Source of the DNA: Synergistaceae bacterium DZ-S4
GTDB lineage: Bacteria; Synergistota; Synergistia; Synergistales; Synergistaceae
DNA length: 47,489 bases
Direction: 5' to 3'
Assembly (NCBI GenBank): GCA_025943965.1
Contig: JAPCWD010000014.1
Location: forward strand, 1-47,489
Positions within the stretch are counted from its first letter, which is position 1. Each line of letters opens with the position of its first letter. The notes under the pieces are model-generated. The model did not search any database. It was not told the origin of the DNA and was given only the letters and a program-made list of their open reading frames with translations. The position numbers were made by a program, and so were the translations under genes. This document shows, piece by piece, positions 25,587-34,207 of the stretch.

Positions 25587-26063
25587 TCATTCGGGTTTGG
25601 GGTAGCGGTTGACCTTGCCTGTAATTTCTGTTATCCGGATCTTTACTACAGCGGTAACGCTCAGCTTTTCTTCCGTCATCGGTCCCTTGGGTCCCCTGTA
25701 ATGTTCCATCATTATTTCGAGGGCCTCTCTCTTTTCTTTATTGTCCTCGATGAATTCTGCGATTCCCCGGCCCGATACGCTTTTGTACTTCATGCTGAAT
25801 TTTGTTGGATCTTCTTCGTGCCGGATGATTTCGGCATCGACGGCAACGTTGAATGCGACCTTATTGTTCTCTCTCAGAAGGTCGATCTTTTTGCCCTCTT
25901 TGGCGCAGTGGATTATTATGAAGTCATCACTGAACCCGTAATTTAGCGGAACTATATAAGGCCAGCCATCCTTGCCCGCCAATGCCAGCTCCATCCATTG
26001 CCCCTGGTCAAGGACTTCCATCATCCAGTCATGGGATTCCACTTCCCTGTCATTTCTCCTCAT
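25587..26063 (-). CDS. PPOX-fold flavin-binding protein A, 158 aa
   Basis: A pyridoxamine 5'-phosphate oxidase-like split barrel of the small NimA-like group: LALAGKDGWPYIVPLNYGF...IIHCAKEGKKIDLLRENNKVAFNVAV. Such proteins bind FMN, F420 or heme and act as small reductases. AGGAGG before the ATG at 26063 fixes the start; the frame continues to 26120 without support. It is a close paralog of the next upstream gene (26186-26659), and the two are separated by 122 bases. The true substrate is unknown. Confidence 0.9.
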   Translation of the reverse strand: MRRNDREVESHDWMMEVLDQGQWMELALAGKDGWPYIVPLNYGFSDDFIIIHCAKEGKKIDLLRENNKVAFNVAVDAEIIRHEEDPTKFSMKYKSVSGRGIAEFIEDNKEKREALEIMMEHYRGPKGPMTEEKLSVTAVVKIRITEITGKVNRYPKPE

Positions 26064-26185
26064 ATAGTACACCTCCTGAAATATTCTCAGATGAGTATAG
26101 AACATGAGGCTCCGGAGCACAACAAAATGGCCGGGACCGGCACGGCAGTTTGGCGTTAAAGCAGAGAGACCGTAGAAAATTACTG

Positions 26186-26659
26186 TCAGGGTTTGGGATA
26201 GAAGTTTATCTTTCCTGTAATTTCCGTTATCGATATCTTTATGACGGCAGTGGCTTTGAGCATACCTTCCGTAATGGGTTCCTTTGGTCCGTGGTAATGC
26301 TCCATAATTATTTTCAAGGCTTCTCTTTTTTCTTCGGCATCCTCGATAAACTTTGCAGTCCCGAGTCCGGAGACGCTCCTGTACTTCATGCTGAATTCGG
26401 ATGGGTCATTTTCGTCCCGTATGACTTCTGTGTCGATGGCAACGTTGAATGCGACCTTATTGTTTTCCCTGAGGAGGTCGATCTTTTTACCCTCCCTTGC
26501 TCCGTGGACAATTATGAAATCCTTTCCGAACCCGTAATTGAGCGGGACGACATAGGGCCATCCGTCTTTTCCTGACATCGCTAGTTCCATCCAGATGCCC
26601 TTTTCCAATACTTCCATCATCCATTCTCGCGAAGTGACTTCCTTATCTTTTCTTCTCAT
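26186..26659 (-). CDS. PPOX-fold flavin-binding protein B, 157 aa
   Basis: Tandem paralog of the 25587-26063 gene, about 70% identical by eye and colinear over the whole length (MRRKDKEV, GKDGWPYVVPLNYGFGKDF, REGKKIDLLRENNKVAFNVAID). The central region contains a His-Gly-Ala in place of the paralog's His-Cys-Ala. The ATG at 26659 is preceded by GGGGGTG. Tandem duplication with conservation of the cofactor region suggests two related reductases with different specificity. No metabolic partner is adjacent. Confidence 0.9.
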   Translation of the reverse strand: MRRKDKEVTSREWMMEVLEKGIWMELAMSGKDGWPYVVPLNYGFGKDFIIVHGAREGKKIDLLRENNKVAFNVAIDTEVIRDENDPSEFSMKYRSVSGLGTAKFIEDAEEKREALKIIMEHYHGPKEPITEGMLKATAVIKISITEITGKINFYPKP

Positions 26660-26785
26660 AAAAACACCCCCGTATGTGTGCTTGGATGATTATAAAACCT
26701 GCAGGGACACAGAACAATCACAGGGGAGTAATAAGGGTGGGAATACCCTCTATTGCAGTATGCGCTCGAATGAAAAAAGACTAAG

Positions 26786-27544
26786 TTAAAGGCGTACCGG
26801 GATCCCCTTGTCTGAGAGGTATTTTTTTAATTTCGGTATGGGGATCTGATTGTAATGGAAGAGCGACGCTGAAAGCACGGCATCTGCCCTGCCTTTGATG
26901 AAAGCATCGTAAAAATGGGGATAGTCGCCTGCTCCCCCGGAAGCTATGACGGGTATGTTTGCACGTGAACTTACCTCAAAGGTCAGGTCTAGGTCGTAAC
27001 CTGCTTTTGTCCCGTCTCTGTCCATGCTCGTAAGGAGGATCTCACCTGCCCCAAGCCTCTCTGTTTCCTTTGCCCATTCAATGACGTCCAGGCCTGTGGC
27101 AGTACGTCCTCCTGCGGTGTAGACTTCCCAGGAACCATCAGCTTTTCTTTTGGCGTCTATTGCGACGACGATGCACTGGCTGCCAAAATCTTTAGCGCCC
27201 TCGGTTATGAGTTCCGGCCTCCTTACGGCGGCAGAATTGAGGGAAACCTTGTCTGCACCAGCCCTGAGCAGGGTACGAATGTCTTCGGCTGTACGAATGC
27301 CGCCTCCGACAGTTATGGGGATGAATACCCTTGATGCCACTGCCCTGACCAGATCTGCGACTGTGTTTCGCGCATCGCTGGTCGCTGTTATGTCCAGGAA
27401 GACAATCTCATCGGCTCCGGCAGCTTCGTAAGCGACAGCACATTCCACTGGGTCGCCCGCATCCTTCAGGTCCACGAAATTAATGCCCTTGACGACCCTC
27501 CCGTCTTTTATATCAAGGCATGGAATTATCCTCTGTGCGTACAT
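26786..27544 (-). CDS. hisF: Imidazole glycerol phosphate synthase subunit HisF, 252 aa
   Basis: Canonical length and motifs of the cyclase subunit: [19 protein letters not shown] with the catalytic Asp, the phosphate-binding VGGGIRT, and [14 protein letters not shown] (here [15 protein letters not shown]) with the second catalytic Asp. With HisH it turns PRFAR and glutamine into IGP and AICAR. It is the last gene of the tightly packed hisZ-G-B-A-IE-H-F operon, starting 2 bases after hisH. No terminator was identified after its stop codon at 26786. Confidence 0.98.
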   Translation of the reverse strand: MYAQRIIPCLDIKDGRVVKGINFVDLKDAGDPVECAVAYEAAGADEIVFLDITATSDARNTVADLVRAVASRVFIPITVGGGIRTAEDIRTLLRAGADKVSLNSAAVRRPELITEGAKDFGSQCIVVAIDAKRKADGSWEVYTAGGRTATGLDVIEWAKETERLGAGEILLTSMDRDGTKAGYDLDLTFEVSSRANIPVIASGGAGDYPHFYDAFIKGRADAVLSASLFHYNQIPIPKLKKYLSDKGIPVRL

Positions 27545-27546
27545 TT

Positions 27547-28164
27547 TCAGTTTCCTCCTGCCAGTTCCGCAAAACGTCTCAATATGGAAATGCCTTCAGT
27601 CCCGCTCTTTTCAGGGTGGAACTGACATCCGAAAAGATTTTCCTGCTCAACTGCCGCATCGAAAGTTGTTCCGTAATCTGATAGGGCAGATACTATCTCT
27701 TGATCTTCCGCCTTTACATAATATGAGTGTACAAAATACATGTATGGTGAACCGGAGAGCTTTCCAAGAAGCCTGCTTTCCTTTTTTGTTCTTATTGAAT
27801 TCCATCCCATGTGGGGTATTTTCAGTCCTTTGTCCGCAGGAAAGAGCAGTACCCTTCCTTTCAGCACTCCCAGTCCCGGAACGTCGGGACTCTCTTCGCT
27901 TTCTTCGAATAGCAGCTGCATCCCGGCACAGATCCCAATAAAGGGTTTACCGCTTTTGGCTGCACTTTTGACTGTCTCTGTGAGTCCCTTGCGTTCCATC
28001 TCTGCCATGGCGCTTCCGAACGCACCGACACCGGGGAGTATGATCCCATCTGCTGAAAGTATTTCTGCGGGGTCTGATGTTATTGTCCCGGGACACCCTA
28101 TAAAGTCGAGTGCATTCCTGACGCTCTGAAGATTGCCCGCTCCATAATCTATTATCGCGATCAT
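27547..28164 (-). CDS. hisH: Imidazole glycerol phosphate synthase subunit HisH, 205 aa
   Basis: A class-I glutamine amidotransferase: the oxyanion PGVGAFG, the nucleophile in [15 protein letters not shown], and His/Glu in [10 protein letters not shown]. It supplies ammonia to HisF. The catalytic motif has Ala after Cys (GICAGMQ), where many have Leu or Val; this is common enough not to signal loss. The ATG at 28164 overlaps the hisIE stop codon by four bases, so the two genes are translationally coupled. Confidence 0.98.
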   Translation of the reverse strand: MIAIIDYGAGNLQSVRNALDFIGCPGTITSDPAEILSADGIILPGVGAFGSAMAEMERKGLTETVKSAAKSGKPFIGICAGMQLLFEESEESPDVPGLGVLKGRVLLFPADKGLKIPHMGWNSIRTKKESRLLGKLSGSPYMYFVHSYYVKAEDQEIVSALSDYGTTFDAAVEQENLFGCQFHPEKSGTEGISILRRFAELAGGN

Positions 28165-28799
28165 CGGTCGTCGTCCTTCTTGTGCCGGGACATAAGTTCT
28201 TCAAGGACCTCGTTGAAAGTTATGCCTGAAGAGATGCAGGCTACCAGAAGATGATAGATCAGGTCCGCCGCCTCATAACGGAAACTTTCCCTGTCTCCTG
28301 TCGCTGCGGCAATCGCCGTTTCGACCCCTTCTTCCCCAACTTTCTGGGCGACCCGTGAAGGCCCTTTTGCAAGGAGTCGCGCCGTGTAGCTCTCTTCGGG
28401 ATCTTCTGATTTCCTTATGTTCAGGTACCCCCAGAGGCGTCCAAGGAATGTGGCTTCTGTTGAGTTTTCTTTTCCCCATAGGGAACGGTAAAAACAGGTC
28501 CGTTTTCCCGTATGGCAGGCGGGTCCGGCAGGATCAACAATGGCAAGCAGAGTGTCCCCGTCGCAGTCGATACGAAGTTCGATAACCCTCATCACATTCC
28601 CGCTTGTTTCGCCCTTTTTCCAAAGCTCTTTCCTGGAGCGGCTCCAAAGGGTCAGTTCTCCGGAATCAGCAGTCAGTTTCAGGGCCTCTTCGTTTGCCCA
28701 TGCTGTCATAAGCACTTCCGCAGTCGTTGAATCCTGTACAATGACCGGAACGAGCCCATTTTCATCAAATTTGACGAGACGCATATCTATGTCGGACAT
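28161..28799 (-). CDS. hisI: Bifunctional phosphoribosyl-AMP cyclohydrolase/phosphoribosyl-ATP pyrophosphatase HisIE, 212 aa
   Basis: The N-terminal cyclohydrolase half (about residues 1-115) has ELTLWSRSRKELWKKGETSGN, the DCDGDTLL metal site and the CHTGKRTCFY zinc cysteines. The C-terminal pyrophosphatase half has SYTARLLAKG, EEGVETAIAA and EAADLIYHLLV. It carries out the second and third steps of histidine synthesis. It lies between hisA (3-base gap) and hisH (4-base overlap). Confidence 0.97.
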   Translation of the reverse strand: MSDIDMRLVKFDENGLVPVIVQDSTTAEVLMTAWANEEALKLTADSGELTLWSRSRKELWKKGETSGNVMRVIELRIDCDGDTLLAIVDPAGPACHTGKRTCFYRSLWGKENSTEATFLGRLWGYLNIRKSEDPEESYTARLLAKGPSRVAQKVGEEGVETAIAAATGDRESFRYEAADLIYHLLVACISSGITFNEVLEELMSRHKKDDDR

Positions 28800-28802
28800 T
28801 GT

Positions 28803-29522
28803 CTATCTTTCCCTTCCGCATGCCGCTTTCAGCGCATCCGAGATAGTTATCCCGCCCTCGTAAAGGCTTTTGCCGACTATTGCGCCGGCCAGCCCCAGAG
28901 CATTCAGTGATGTGATGTCGTTTACAGAGGTTATTCCTCCTGCTGCAACTATGTCATTCCTGTCCTCGGCCAGATCTCTGTAAAGTTCGGTGTCGGTGCC
29001 TGACATCAGTCCGTCCCGGTCGGTATTGGTCACCAAAAAAATGGAGAAACCGGTCATTCTGAGCCGATCAAGGGTTTCCTTAGGTGTCATTTTTGTCTCA
29101 CTTAGCCAGCCGGAATGCACTACCTTGCCCCTTCTTACGTCTATTGCAGGCATTGCTGCCGGTCCGAATTCGCTTGCCAGATGACATGGCATGTCTTCAT
29201 CACTGAAAAGAAGGCTCCCGATCATCACCCTGTCGGCTCCCGCAGATATCGCGTCCCTTATATTGCCCTCTGAGCGGAGTCCTCCCCCGTACTGGACAAA
29301 CATGCCAAGAGACGATATCTCTTCAAGTACCTGTAAATGGCAGGGGTGCCCCTCTTTTGCCCCCTCGAGGTCAACTATATGGATATGGGAACAGCCTGCC
29401 TCCAGAAACCCCTTTGCCATTTCAAAAGGTCTGATCCCGTAATCAGTGATCGTCGAAAAATCTCCTTTGGTCAGGCGGACGACTCTGCCTCCGAAAAGAT
29501 CTATCGCCGGGAAAAGTATCAC
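28803..29522 (-). CDS. hisA: Phosphoribosylformimino-AICAR-P isomerase HisA, 239 aa
   Basis: A (beta/alpha)8 barrel with the HisA pattern: LFPAIDLFGGRVVRLTKGDF with the catalytic Asp, QYGGGLRSE phosphate loop, and VTNTDRDGLMSGTD with the second Asp. It is related to HisF, but the SxTDxDG-like loop and the chain length assign it to HisA. Its start overlaps the end of hisB by four bases. Confidence 0.97.
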   Translation of the reverse strand: MILFPAIDLFGGRVVRLTKGDFSTITDYGIRPFEMAKGFLEAGCSHIHIVDLEGAKEGHPCHLQVLEEISSLGMFVQYGGGLRSEGNIRDAISAGADRVMIGSLLFSDEDMPCHLASEFGPAAMPAIDVRRGKVVHSGWLSETKMTPKETLDRLRMTGFSIFLVTNTDRDGLMSGTDTELYRDLAEDRNDIVAAGGITSVNDITSLNALGLAGAIVGKSLYEGGITISDALKAACGRER

Positions 29523-30088
29523 AGCCAGAGTCCCTTTGTGCTCGGTGCCCGGTCCGAAGGTGAAAGCGCCTGCCAGAGAGCCATGCCGACAGCCTTGAAG
29601 ACCGCCTCCGCAGCGTGGTGTGAGTTGTCGGTCTCAAGAAGCGCAATATGGAGTGTTATGCCTCCCTCTCTTGCAAAACCCCTGAAAAATTCAGGTATGA
29701 GCTCCATGTCAAAATCGCCGCATTTTTCTGAGGGGAAGGACCCTGAGAAGTAAGAATCTCCTCTCCCGCTGAAATCAAGGGCTACTCTTGCGAGAGAACC
29801 GTCCATAGGCAGGATGCACCAGCCGTAACGTGCGATGCCGCCCTTTTTTGCGATCTCCCTGAGCATCTGTCCAAGAACGATCCCGATATCCTCCGTGAGG
29901 TGGTGGAAGTCGACCTCGGTGTCTCCTTTGGCCTTAAGACATATGCCGATCCCGGTCCTGCTGAACATAAGGTCGACCATGTGGGCAAGGAATCCGCAGC
30001 CGATCTCGACCTTTCTCTCTTTGCCCGGAAATTCGAGAGAAACTTCGATCTCAGTCTCATTAGTCTTCCTAAGGGCCTCCTTCTTCAT
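29519..30088 (-). CDS. hisB: Imidazoleglycerol-phosphate dehydratase HisB, 189 aa
   Basis: It has the two diagnostic metal-binding motifs of IGPD, EVDFHHLTEDIGIVLGQ and ETDNSHHAAEAVFKA. It lacks an N-terminal or fused phosphatase domain, so it is the monofunctional type and histidinol-phosphate phosphatase must come from elsewhere, probably the HAD gene at 32070. The ATG at 30088 overlaps the hisG stop codon (ATGA) and is preferred. An ATG six bases earlier is possible, and the frame continues to 30151 inside hisG. Confidence 0.95.
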   Translation of the reverse strand: MKKEALRKTNETEIEVSLEFPGKERKVEIGCGFLAHMVDLMFSRTGIGICLKAKGDTEVDFHHLTEDIGIVLGQMLREIAKKGGIARYGWCILPMDGSLARVALDFSGRGDSYFSGSFPSEKCGDFDMELIPEFFRGFAREGGITLHIALLETDNSHHAAEAVFKAVGMALWQALSPSDRAPSTKGLWL

Positions 30089-30732
30089 GCACATGCCGCC
30101 CCTTTCACATAATTTTCTATGGCATTTACCACTCCGAACATAGAGCGCCATCTGAGCTGGACAGATCCGGAGCCTGCCACCAGGCGCAGCGATACCGGAG
30201 CTGTCTCCTTGATGACCATCAGTCCGTTGGCTTTGAGTGTGCTTCCTGTCTGGACTATGTCAAAAATGCAGTCGCTCAGCCCAAGCGCCGGGGCGAGTTC
30301 GACCGAGCCGTTTAGTTTGAGGATCTTGATCTGGACCCCCCATGAGTTGAAAGTGTTTTCCGCGATCCTCGTGTACTTTGTAGCCACCTTGAGTCCCATA
30401 AGGCTGCTGGTGTTGCCGTTGAACTTCTCCGCGGCGTCTTTCGTTCCGGCGACGGCCATGAAGCACTTTCCCCTTCCGGTGTCGAGAAGCTCCACTAAAG
30501 ATATGCCGGATTCCTCAACCACGTCGTTTCCTGCTATCGCAAGGTCTGCTGCTCCGTAGTGGACCATGGCCGGAACGTCGGAGGGCTTTGAAAGCAGATA
30601 GCGGAAACTTCCTTCATCTATGACGAGGTTTCTGCCGTGATTTTTGAGATTTTTGACCGGAAGCCCCGCACCCTCCAATATTTCTATGCATTCCTGAAGC
30701 GAACGCCCCGTGGGCAGAGCGAAAGTCAGCAT
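30085..30732 (-). CDS. hisG: ATP phosphoribosyltransferase catalytic subunit HisG (short form), 215 aa
   Basis: The first enzyme of histidine biosynthesis. Its 215 residues mark the short form, which lacks the regulatory ACT-like domain and needs HisZ. Visible motifs are LPTGRSLQECIEIL at the N terminus and the PRPP-binding IVQTGSTLKANGL (EDIVQTGxTLxxNGL type). The start overlaps hisZ by seven bases. Confidence 0.97.
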   Translation of the reverse strand: MLTFALPTGRSLQECIEILEGAGLPVKNLKNHGRNLVIDEGSFRYLLSKPSDVPAMVHYGAADLAIAGNDVVEESGISLVELLDTGRGKCFMAVAGTKDAAEKFNGNTSSLMGLKVATKYTRIAENTFNSWGVQIKILKLNGSVELAPALGLSDCIFDIVQTGSTLKANGLMVIKETAPVSLRLVAGSGSVQLRWRSMFGVVNAIENYVKGAACA

Positions 30733-31931
30733 GACAGAACCTCCCTGTCGAAATCTGTCAGATCAAAGATCTGACCCGTCATAATATTTATTACCTGCTT
30801 TGATGAGAAATCGGCCCAGAATTTATATTTACGGAGCCCGGCAGTCTTCATCGATTCTTCTTTGTCCGTGGTCCAGCTAAGTTCGAAGGATATTCCCTTC
30901 TTATAAAGCCCATCTGCATAGCGCAGCCCTTCTGCAGGGTCGCTGCATCCGCACCAGAGCATTATTTTAGGGGAGGGCGAACCATCTACACAGTGTTCGG
31001 CCAGTTCCTTTATATTCAGAGCGAAGCCGGAAGCCTCCCCTTCCATTCCAACCTTTGCCAGAAGTCCGTCGTATCTGCCTCCGCCGCCAAGAAGAGAAGC
31101 TGTTACGGAAGAGTATGCGTTGAATATAGGTCCGCTGTAGTAACCGAGGTCTCGTATGAAACCCAGATCTATGCGTATCCTGTCTGAATATCCCAGTTTG
31201 CAGAGCGAGTCGCACAGTTTTTTGAGAGGCATGAGGAGCGAGGGGTCGTCCATCATCAGCATCGCCTCACTTATAACGGAGCAGTCACCTTTGAGTGACG
31301 GCAGAGCTTTGAGCAGCTTCCGGCGTTTATCATCCGTCTCCGTCTCATCCAGTATCCTTGAATATGTCGTGTATATCCCTTCCTGAAGAGCACCCACCAG
31401 CTGTTCTGCACTCTTTTCCGGGAGACCTTCAAAAAGTTTTGCGACCACTGACATGTCTCCTATGACAACGATCGATCTTTCAATTGATAGTTCATCAAGT
31501 GTCCTCAGGAGGAGGGATATGACCTCTGCATCGGTGCCTGAACCTTCCCAGCCGATCAGCTCGATCCCGACCTGATTTTCCTCAAGGTTGCCCCTGGGGG
31601 GCACAGGTGCAGAAAAGACCCTGTCAGCATAGCAGAGCCGCAGCGGCCTTTCATTCTCCTCATAATGGCTGCTCAGGTAGGCAACTGCCGAGAGGGTCAG
31701 GTCGCCTCTCAGGACACACGGTTCTCCGAATGGGGAGTTCAGTGCGATCAAACGCCTTGCCCGCGACTTCGAGAGCTTGTCCCACACGTCCTCTACGAGC
31801 TGGAGCTCTGATGGGCTGAAAGGCCTGTAACCATACGCAGAGAAAATTTTCAGAGCCATGTTGCGGCAGTATTCGAGTTTTGCCGCTGCCGGTCCTCCGA
31901 TGTTGCTGCAGCCTTTGGGGTTTCTGTTCAT
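30726..31931 (-). CDS. hisZ: ATP phosphoribosyltransferase regulatory subunit HisZ, 401 aa
   Basis: A paralog of histidyl-tRNA synthetase without aminoacylation activity. It shows the class-II core (RGDLTLSAVAYLSS, LCYADRVFSAPVPPRGNLEENQVGIELIG, and GGGGRYDGLLAKVGMEGEASGFAL). It follows the normal placement before the short hisG. The ATG at 31931 lies seven bases after GGAG and gives a sensible N terminus (MNRNPKGCSN). The frame extends to 31976 without a site. As first gene of the his operon, its upstream region (31932-32069) holds the shared divergent promoters. Confidence 0.92.
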   Translation of the reverse strand: MNRNPKGCSNIGGPAAAKLEYCRNMALKIFSAYGYRPFSPSELQLVEDVWDKLSKSRARRLIALNSPFGEPCVLRGDLTLSAVAYLSSHYEENERPLRLCYADRVFSAPVPPRGNLEENQVGIELIGWEGSGTDAEVISLLLRTLDELSIERSIVVIGDMSVVAKLFEGLPEKSAEQLVGALQEGIYTTYSRILDETETDDKRRKLLKALPSLKGDCSVISEAMLMMDDPSLLMPLKKLCDSLCKLGYSDRIRIDLGFIRDLGYYSGPIFNAYSSVTASLLGGGGRYDGLLAKVGMEGEASGFALNIKELAEHCVDGSPSPKIMLWCGCSDPAEGLRYADGLYKKGISFELSWTTDKEESMKTAGLRKYKFWADFSSKQVINIMTGQIFDLTDFDREVLSC

Positions 31932-31983
31932 AACGATTCTCCGTTCCCTCTTTTGATGTGATATATTTGATATCATTTTACTT

Positions 31984-31999
31984 AGCTAAACTGATAGCT
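31984..31999. promoter_or_regulatory. Inverted repeat in the divergent his promoter region
   Basis: AGCTA, six bases, TAGCT: a short perfect inverted repeat midway between hisZ and the HAD-hisC pair. Its position would let one repressor control both directions. The regulator is not known. Confidence 0.4.
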
Positions 32000-32069
32000 T
32001 GCTAGTTTTACAAACGGGCTTTATAATAACACGCGTTTGTCTCTTTTGCAAATATTGGAGGAATAATTC

Positions 32070-32873
32070 ATGAAGATAGACTTTATCCCCGATGCGTTGA
32101 TATTTGACGTGGACGGAGTACTCCTGAATGTTGAGAGGTCTTTTCCGGAAGTCATCCGGCTTGCTGTCGAAATGGCATGGGGATCCATTTGCGGGGGAAA
32201 GACAGATTCTCCCGGATACACACCCGGTCATGAAAAAATCTTCAAACGGCACGGATCTTTCAATGACGATTATGACATTGCATGGACTATGCTTACGCTA
32301 GCTGCCTCAAACGGGAGTAAAGATCTTTCTGATGCATTGCCTTCTCCGGACAGGCTTAGCGAAGAGCTTGCCACATTCAGCGGAAATGTCATATCATGGA
32401 TAAGTTCCAGGTATGGTACCCCTGTGCTTAGGGATCCAGTCAGAAAACTGTGTGCCGGACTTTATTTCGGCACAGATGAAGAACCGGGTCTTTACAGCCT
32501 AGAGGTTCCGATGCTGAGTTTACACTGGGAAGATCTGCCGCTCCCAGTAGGTGTCTACACCGGAAGGAACCTCCCCGAATGGCAGCTTGCAAAAAAAGCC
32601 TTGGGGTGGCAGGATTTTCCGGATGACAAAATAATACACAGCGATACAGGAATTCACAAACCGTCACCAGAGGGACTGGAATTGCTTTCGAAAAGGCTTG
32701 GGTGCACCGATCCTGTCTTTTTCGGCGATACCGGGAGCGACATGAAGGCGCAGGCAGCCTTCGGAAAGGGCCGTTTCGTGGCTATAGGAAAGCTTCTTTC
32801 TGAAGCGGATTACATATATGACCACACCGAAAGAGCTGTGAAGGATATAATTTCCCTCATTGAGGAGGAGTAA
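32070..32873 (+). CDS. HAD-superfamily phosphatase, candidate histidinol-phosphatase, 267 aa
   Basis: It has all four HAD motifs: IFDVDGVLLN (nucleophile Asp and acid Asp), GVYTGRN with the motif-II Thr, HKPSPEGLELL with the Lys and FFGDTGSDMKAQ with the acidic pair. A helical cap (about residues 50-150) makes it a subfamily-I HAD. GGAGGA precedes the ATG. It lies three bases upstream of hisC and is divergent from the his operon, where HisB has no phosphatase domain and no PHP- or IMPase-type HolPase gene is present. The proposed role, dephosphorylation of histidinol phosphate, is inferred from this context. Confidence 0.85.
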   Translation: MKIDFIPDALIFDVDGVLLNVERSFPEVIRLAVEMAWGSICGGKTDSPGYTPGHEKIFKRHGSFNDDYDIAWTMLTLAASNGSKDLSDALPSPDRLSEELATFSGNVISWISSRYGTPVLRDPVRKLCAGLYFGTDEEPGLYSLEVPMLSLHWEDLPLPVGVYTGRNLPEWQLAKKALGWQDFPDDKIIHSDTGIHKPSPEGLELLSKRLGCTDPVFFGDTGSDMKAQAAFGKGRFVAIGKLLSEADYIYDHTERAVKDIISLIEEE

Positions 32874-32876
32874 GCA

Positions 32877-33998
32877 ATGGATAAAAAAGAGCTTTTCTAC
32901 AGCATCGCGCGCCCAAATATAAGAGACCTTGAAGAATATGACCCCGGGCCGGTATTCCCCGATCTTGTCCGCATCTCGTCAAACGAAAACAACCTGGGTG
33001 TTTCGGGAAGGGCTATAGAGGCAATAAAAAACGCCGCTTCGGAATGCAACAGATACGGCGACAGCAGGTGCGACAGCCTGAGGGATAAGCTTGCCCGCAA
33101 ATACGGAATGACTCCGGGCCGGTTCGTGATCGGCAACGGCCTTGACGGTGTATTTACGATGTTGGGACGCGCCTTCATCGAACCGGGGGACGAGGTGGTC
33201 TGCGGAGAACTTACCTTCTCCGTATATGCGGAGACGGCTGAGATCATGGGGGGTAAAGTGGTCAAGGTCCCGATGACCGATGATATGGAACTGGATGTCG
33301 ACGGGTTTGTCAGCGCGGTCACAGATAAAACCAGGATGGTCGTTTTCTGCAATCCCAACAATCCGACTGGAACGGGAACGGGCATCGTGGATATCAGGAA
33401 AATGCTTGATGCTATACCCGAAAAGGTGCTTTTTGTCCTCGATGAGGCATATATAGAATTTGCCGATGAAAATACGGCTGACGGGATGACCCTGCTTGAT
33501 GAATATCCTAATCTTATGGTCTGCAGGACATTCTCAAAGGTATACGGCCTGGCGGGTCTCCGTGTCGGATGGGTCGCAGGCGACGAAGATCTGATGAGAT
33601 ACCTTTACAAAGTCAGGGAACCTTATGTCGTATCAGTTCCCGCTGCTGCAGGAGCGGAAGCCGCTCTTGACGACATTGAGTTTTTGAGCAAAAGCGTTGA
33701 TATGGCAAGAAATGAGAAAAAGAGGCTTTATGATTTCTTCCGCTCAAACAGCATAAAATTCATCCCTTCACAGACCAACTTCATCCTTCTTCCGCTCGGT
33801 GATCTCTCTGCACCGCTTAGAGACGGCCTGCTTGAAGAGGGTATTATAGTACGCCTTCTCCGTTTTCGGAGCAAAGGGATAATAAGGATCACCGTAGGAC
33901 TTCCAGAAGAGAATACCCTGCTGATGGAAAAATTCATGGGGGTATACCGGGAGGCAAAATGTGACATTAAGGTTGACAATTATACAAAAGGTGAATAG
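32877..33998 (+). CDS. hisC: Histidinol-phosphate aminotransferase HisC, 373 aa
   Basis: An aminotransferase-class-I/II enzyme of HisC type: ISSNENNLGVSGRAIEAI, RYGDSRCDSLRDKLA, the substrate-side NPNNPTGT, VLDEAYIEF, the PLP lysine in CRTFSKVYGLAGLRVGW, and LRxFxxxGIIRITVG near the C terminus. It transfers the amino group from glutamate to imidazole acetol phosphate. GAGGAGGAGTAAGCA before the ATG overlaps the end of the HAD gene, so the two are coupled. The -35/-10 boxes of the next transcript overlap its 3' end. Confidence 0.95.
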   Translation: MDKKELFYSIARPNIRDLEEYDPGPVFPDLVRISSNENNLGVSGRAIEAIKNAASECNRYGDSRCDSLRDKLARKYGMTPGRFVIGNGLDGVFTMLGRAFIEPGDEVVCGELTFSVYAETAEIMGGKVVKVPMTDDMELDVDGFVSAVTDKTRMVVFCNPNNPTGTGTGIVDIRKMLDAIPEKVLFVLDEAYIEFADENTADGMTLLDEYPNLMVCRTFSKVYGLAGLRVGWVAGDEDLMRYLYKVREPYVVSVPAAAGAEAALDDIEFLSKSVDMARNEKKRLYDFFRSNSIKFIPSQTNFILLPLGDLSAPLRDGLLEEGIIVRLLRFRSKGIIRITVGLPEENTLLMEKFMGVYREAKCDIKVDNYTKGE

Positions 33999-34001
33999 AA
34001 T
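33973..34001 (+). promoter_or_regulatory. Promoter of the first leader/paaK transcript
   Basis: TTGACA at 33973-33978 and TAGAAT at 33996-34001, spaced by exactly 17 bases. It overlaps the end of hisC, so the leader at 34055 and paaK have their own near-consensus promoter. Confidence 0.8.
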
Positions 34002-34054
34002 TACCTCCAACATCTTAAAAACAACGAACTGAAGTCGAGAGGAGGCACTGGGAC

Positions 34055-34156
34055 ATGACACATATCAAATACAGCATCACATCTTGTGGCAATGTTACGC
34101 AGTTCTCCTTTATCGGCGCGGGTCCCCTTCACGGGATCTGCGCTCGGGCTGCATGA
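34055..34156 (+). CDS. Leader peptide 1 upstream of paaK-like gene, 33 aa
   Basis: A short ORF with a strong ribosome binding site (AGGAGG at 34040-34045, nine bases before the ATG). The peptide contains TSCGNVTQFSFIG: an aromatic-Ser-aromatic motif (Phe17-Ser18-Phe19) directly before codons that form the first strand of an RNA hairpin (34116-34143). The stop codon lies 11 bases after that hairpin. A terminator follows at 34208. A comparable ORF precedes the second paaK-like gene at 35689; the two share the sequence AGGAGGCAC-C/T-GG-GACATG around the start and the TSxxN...[FY]S[FY]xG pattern. Translation is therefore probably part of a transcription-attenuation mechanism rather than a source of a functional protein; this is an inference. 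Confidence 0.7.
   Translation: MTHIKYSITSCGNVTQFSFIGAGPLHGICARAA
34116..34143 (+). promoter_or_regulatory. Leader hairpin 1 (strand 1:2) competing with the antiterminator
   Basis: GCGCGGGTCCC and GGGATCTGCGC form eleven consecutive pairs (two G-U) across the 6-base loop CTTCAC. The same 5' arm, at 34118-34125, can instead form eight pairs with 34210-34217, which is the 5' arm of the terminator. Only one of hairpin, antiterminator and terminator sets can form at a time. Confidence 0.7.
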
Positions 34157-34207
34157 TTCGGACAGATTGACCGAATAACAGTATCGTTGCGTAAATCGCC
34201 GTTGAAG

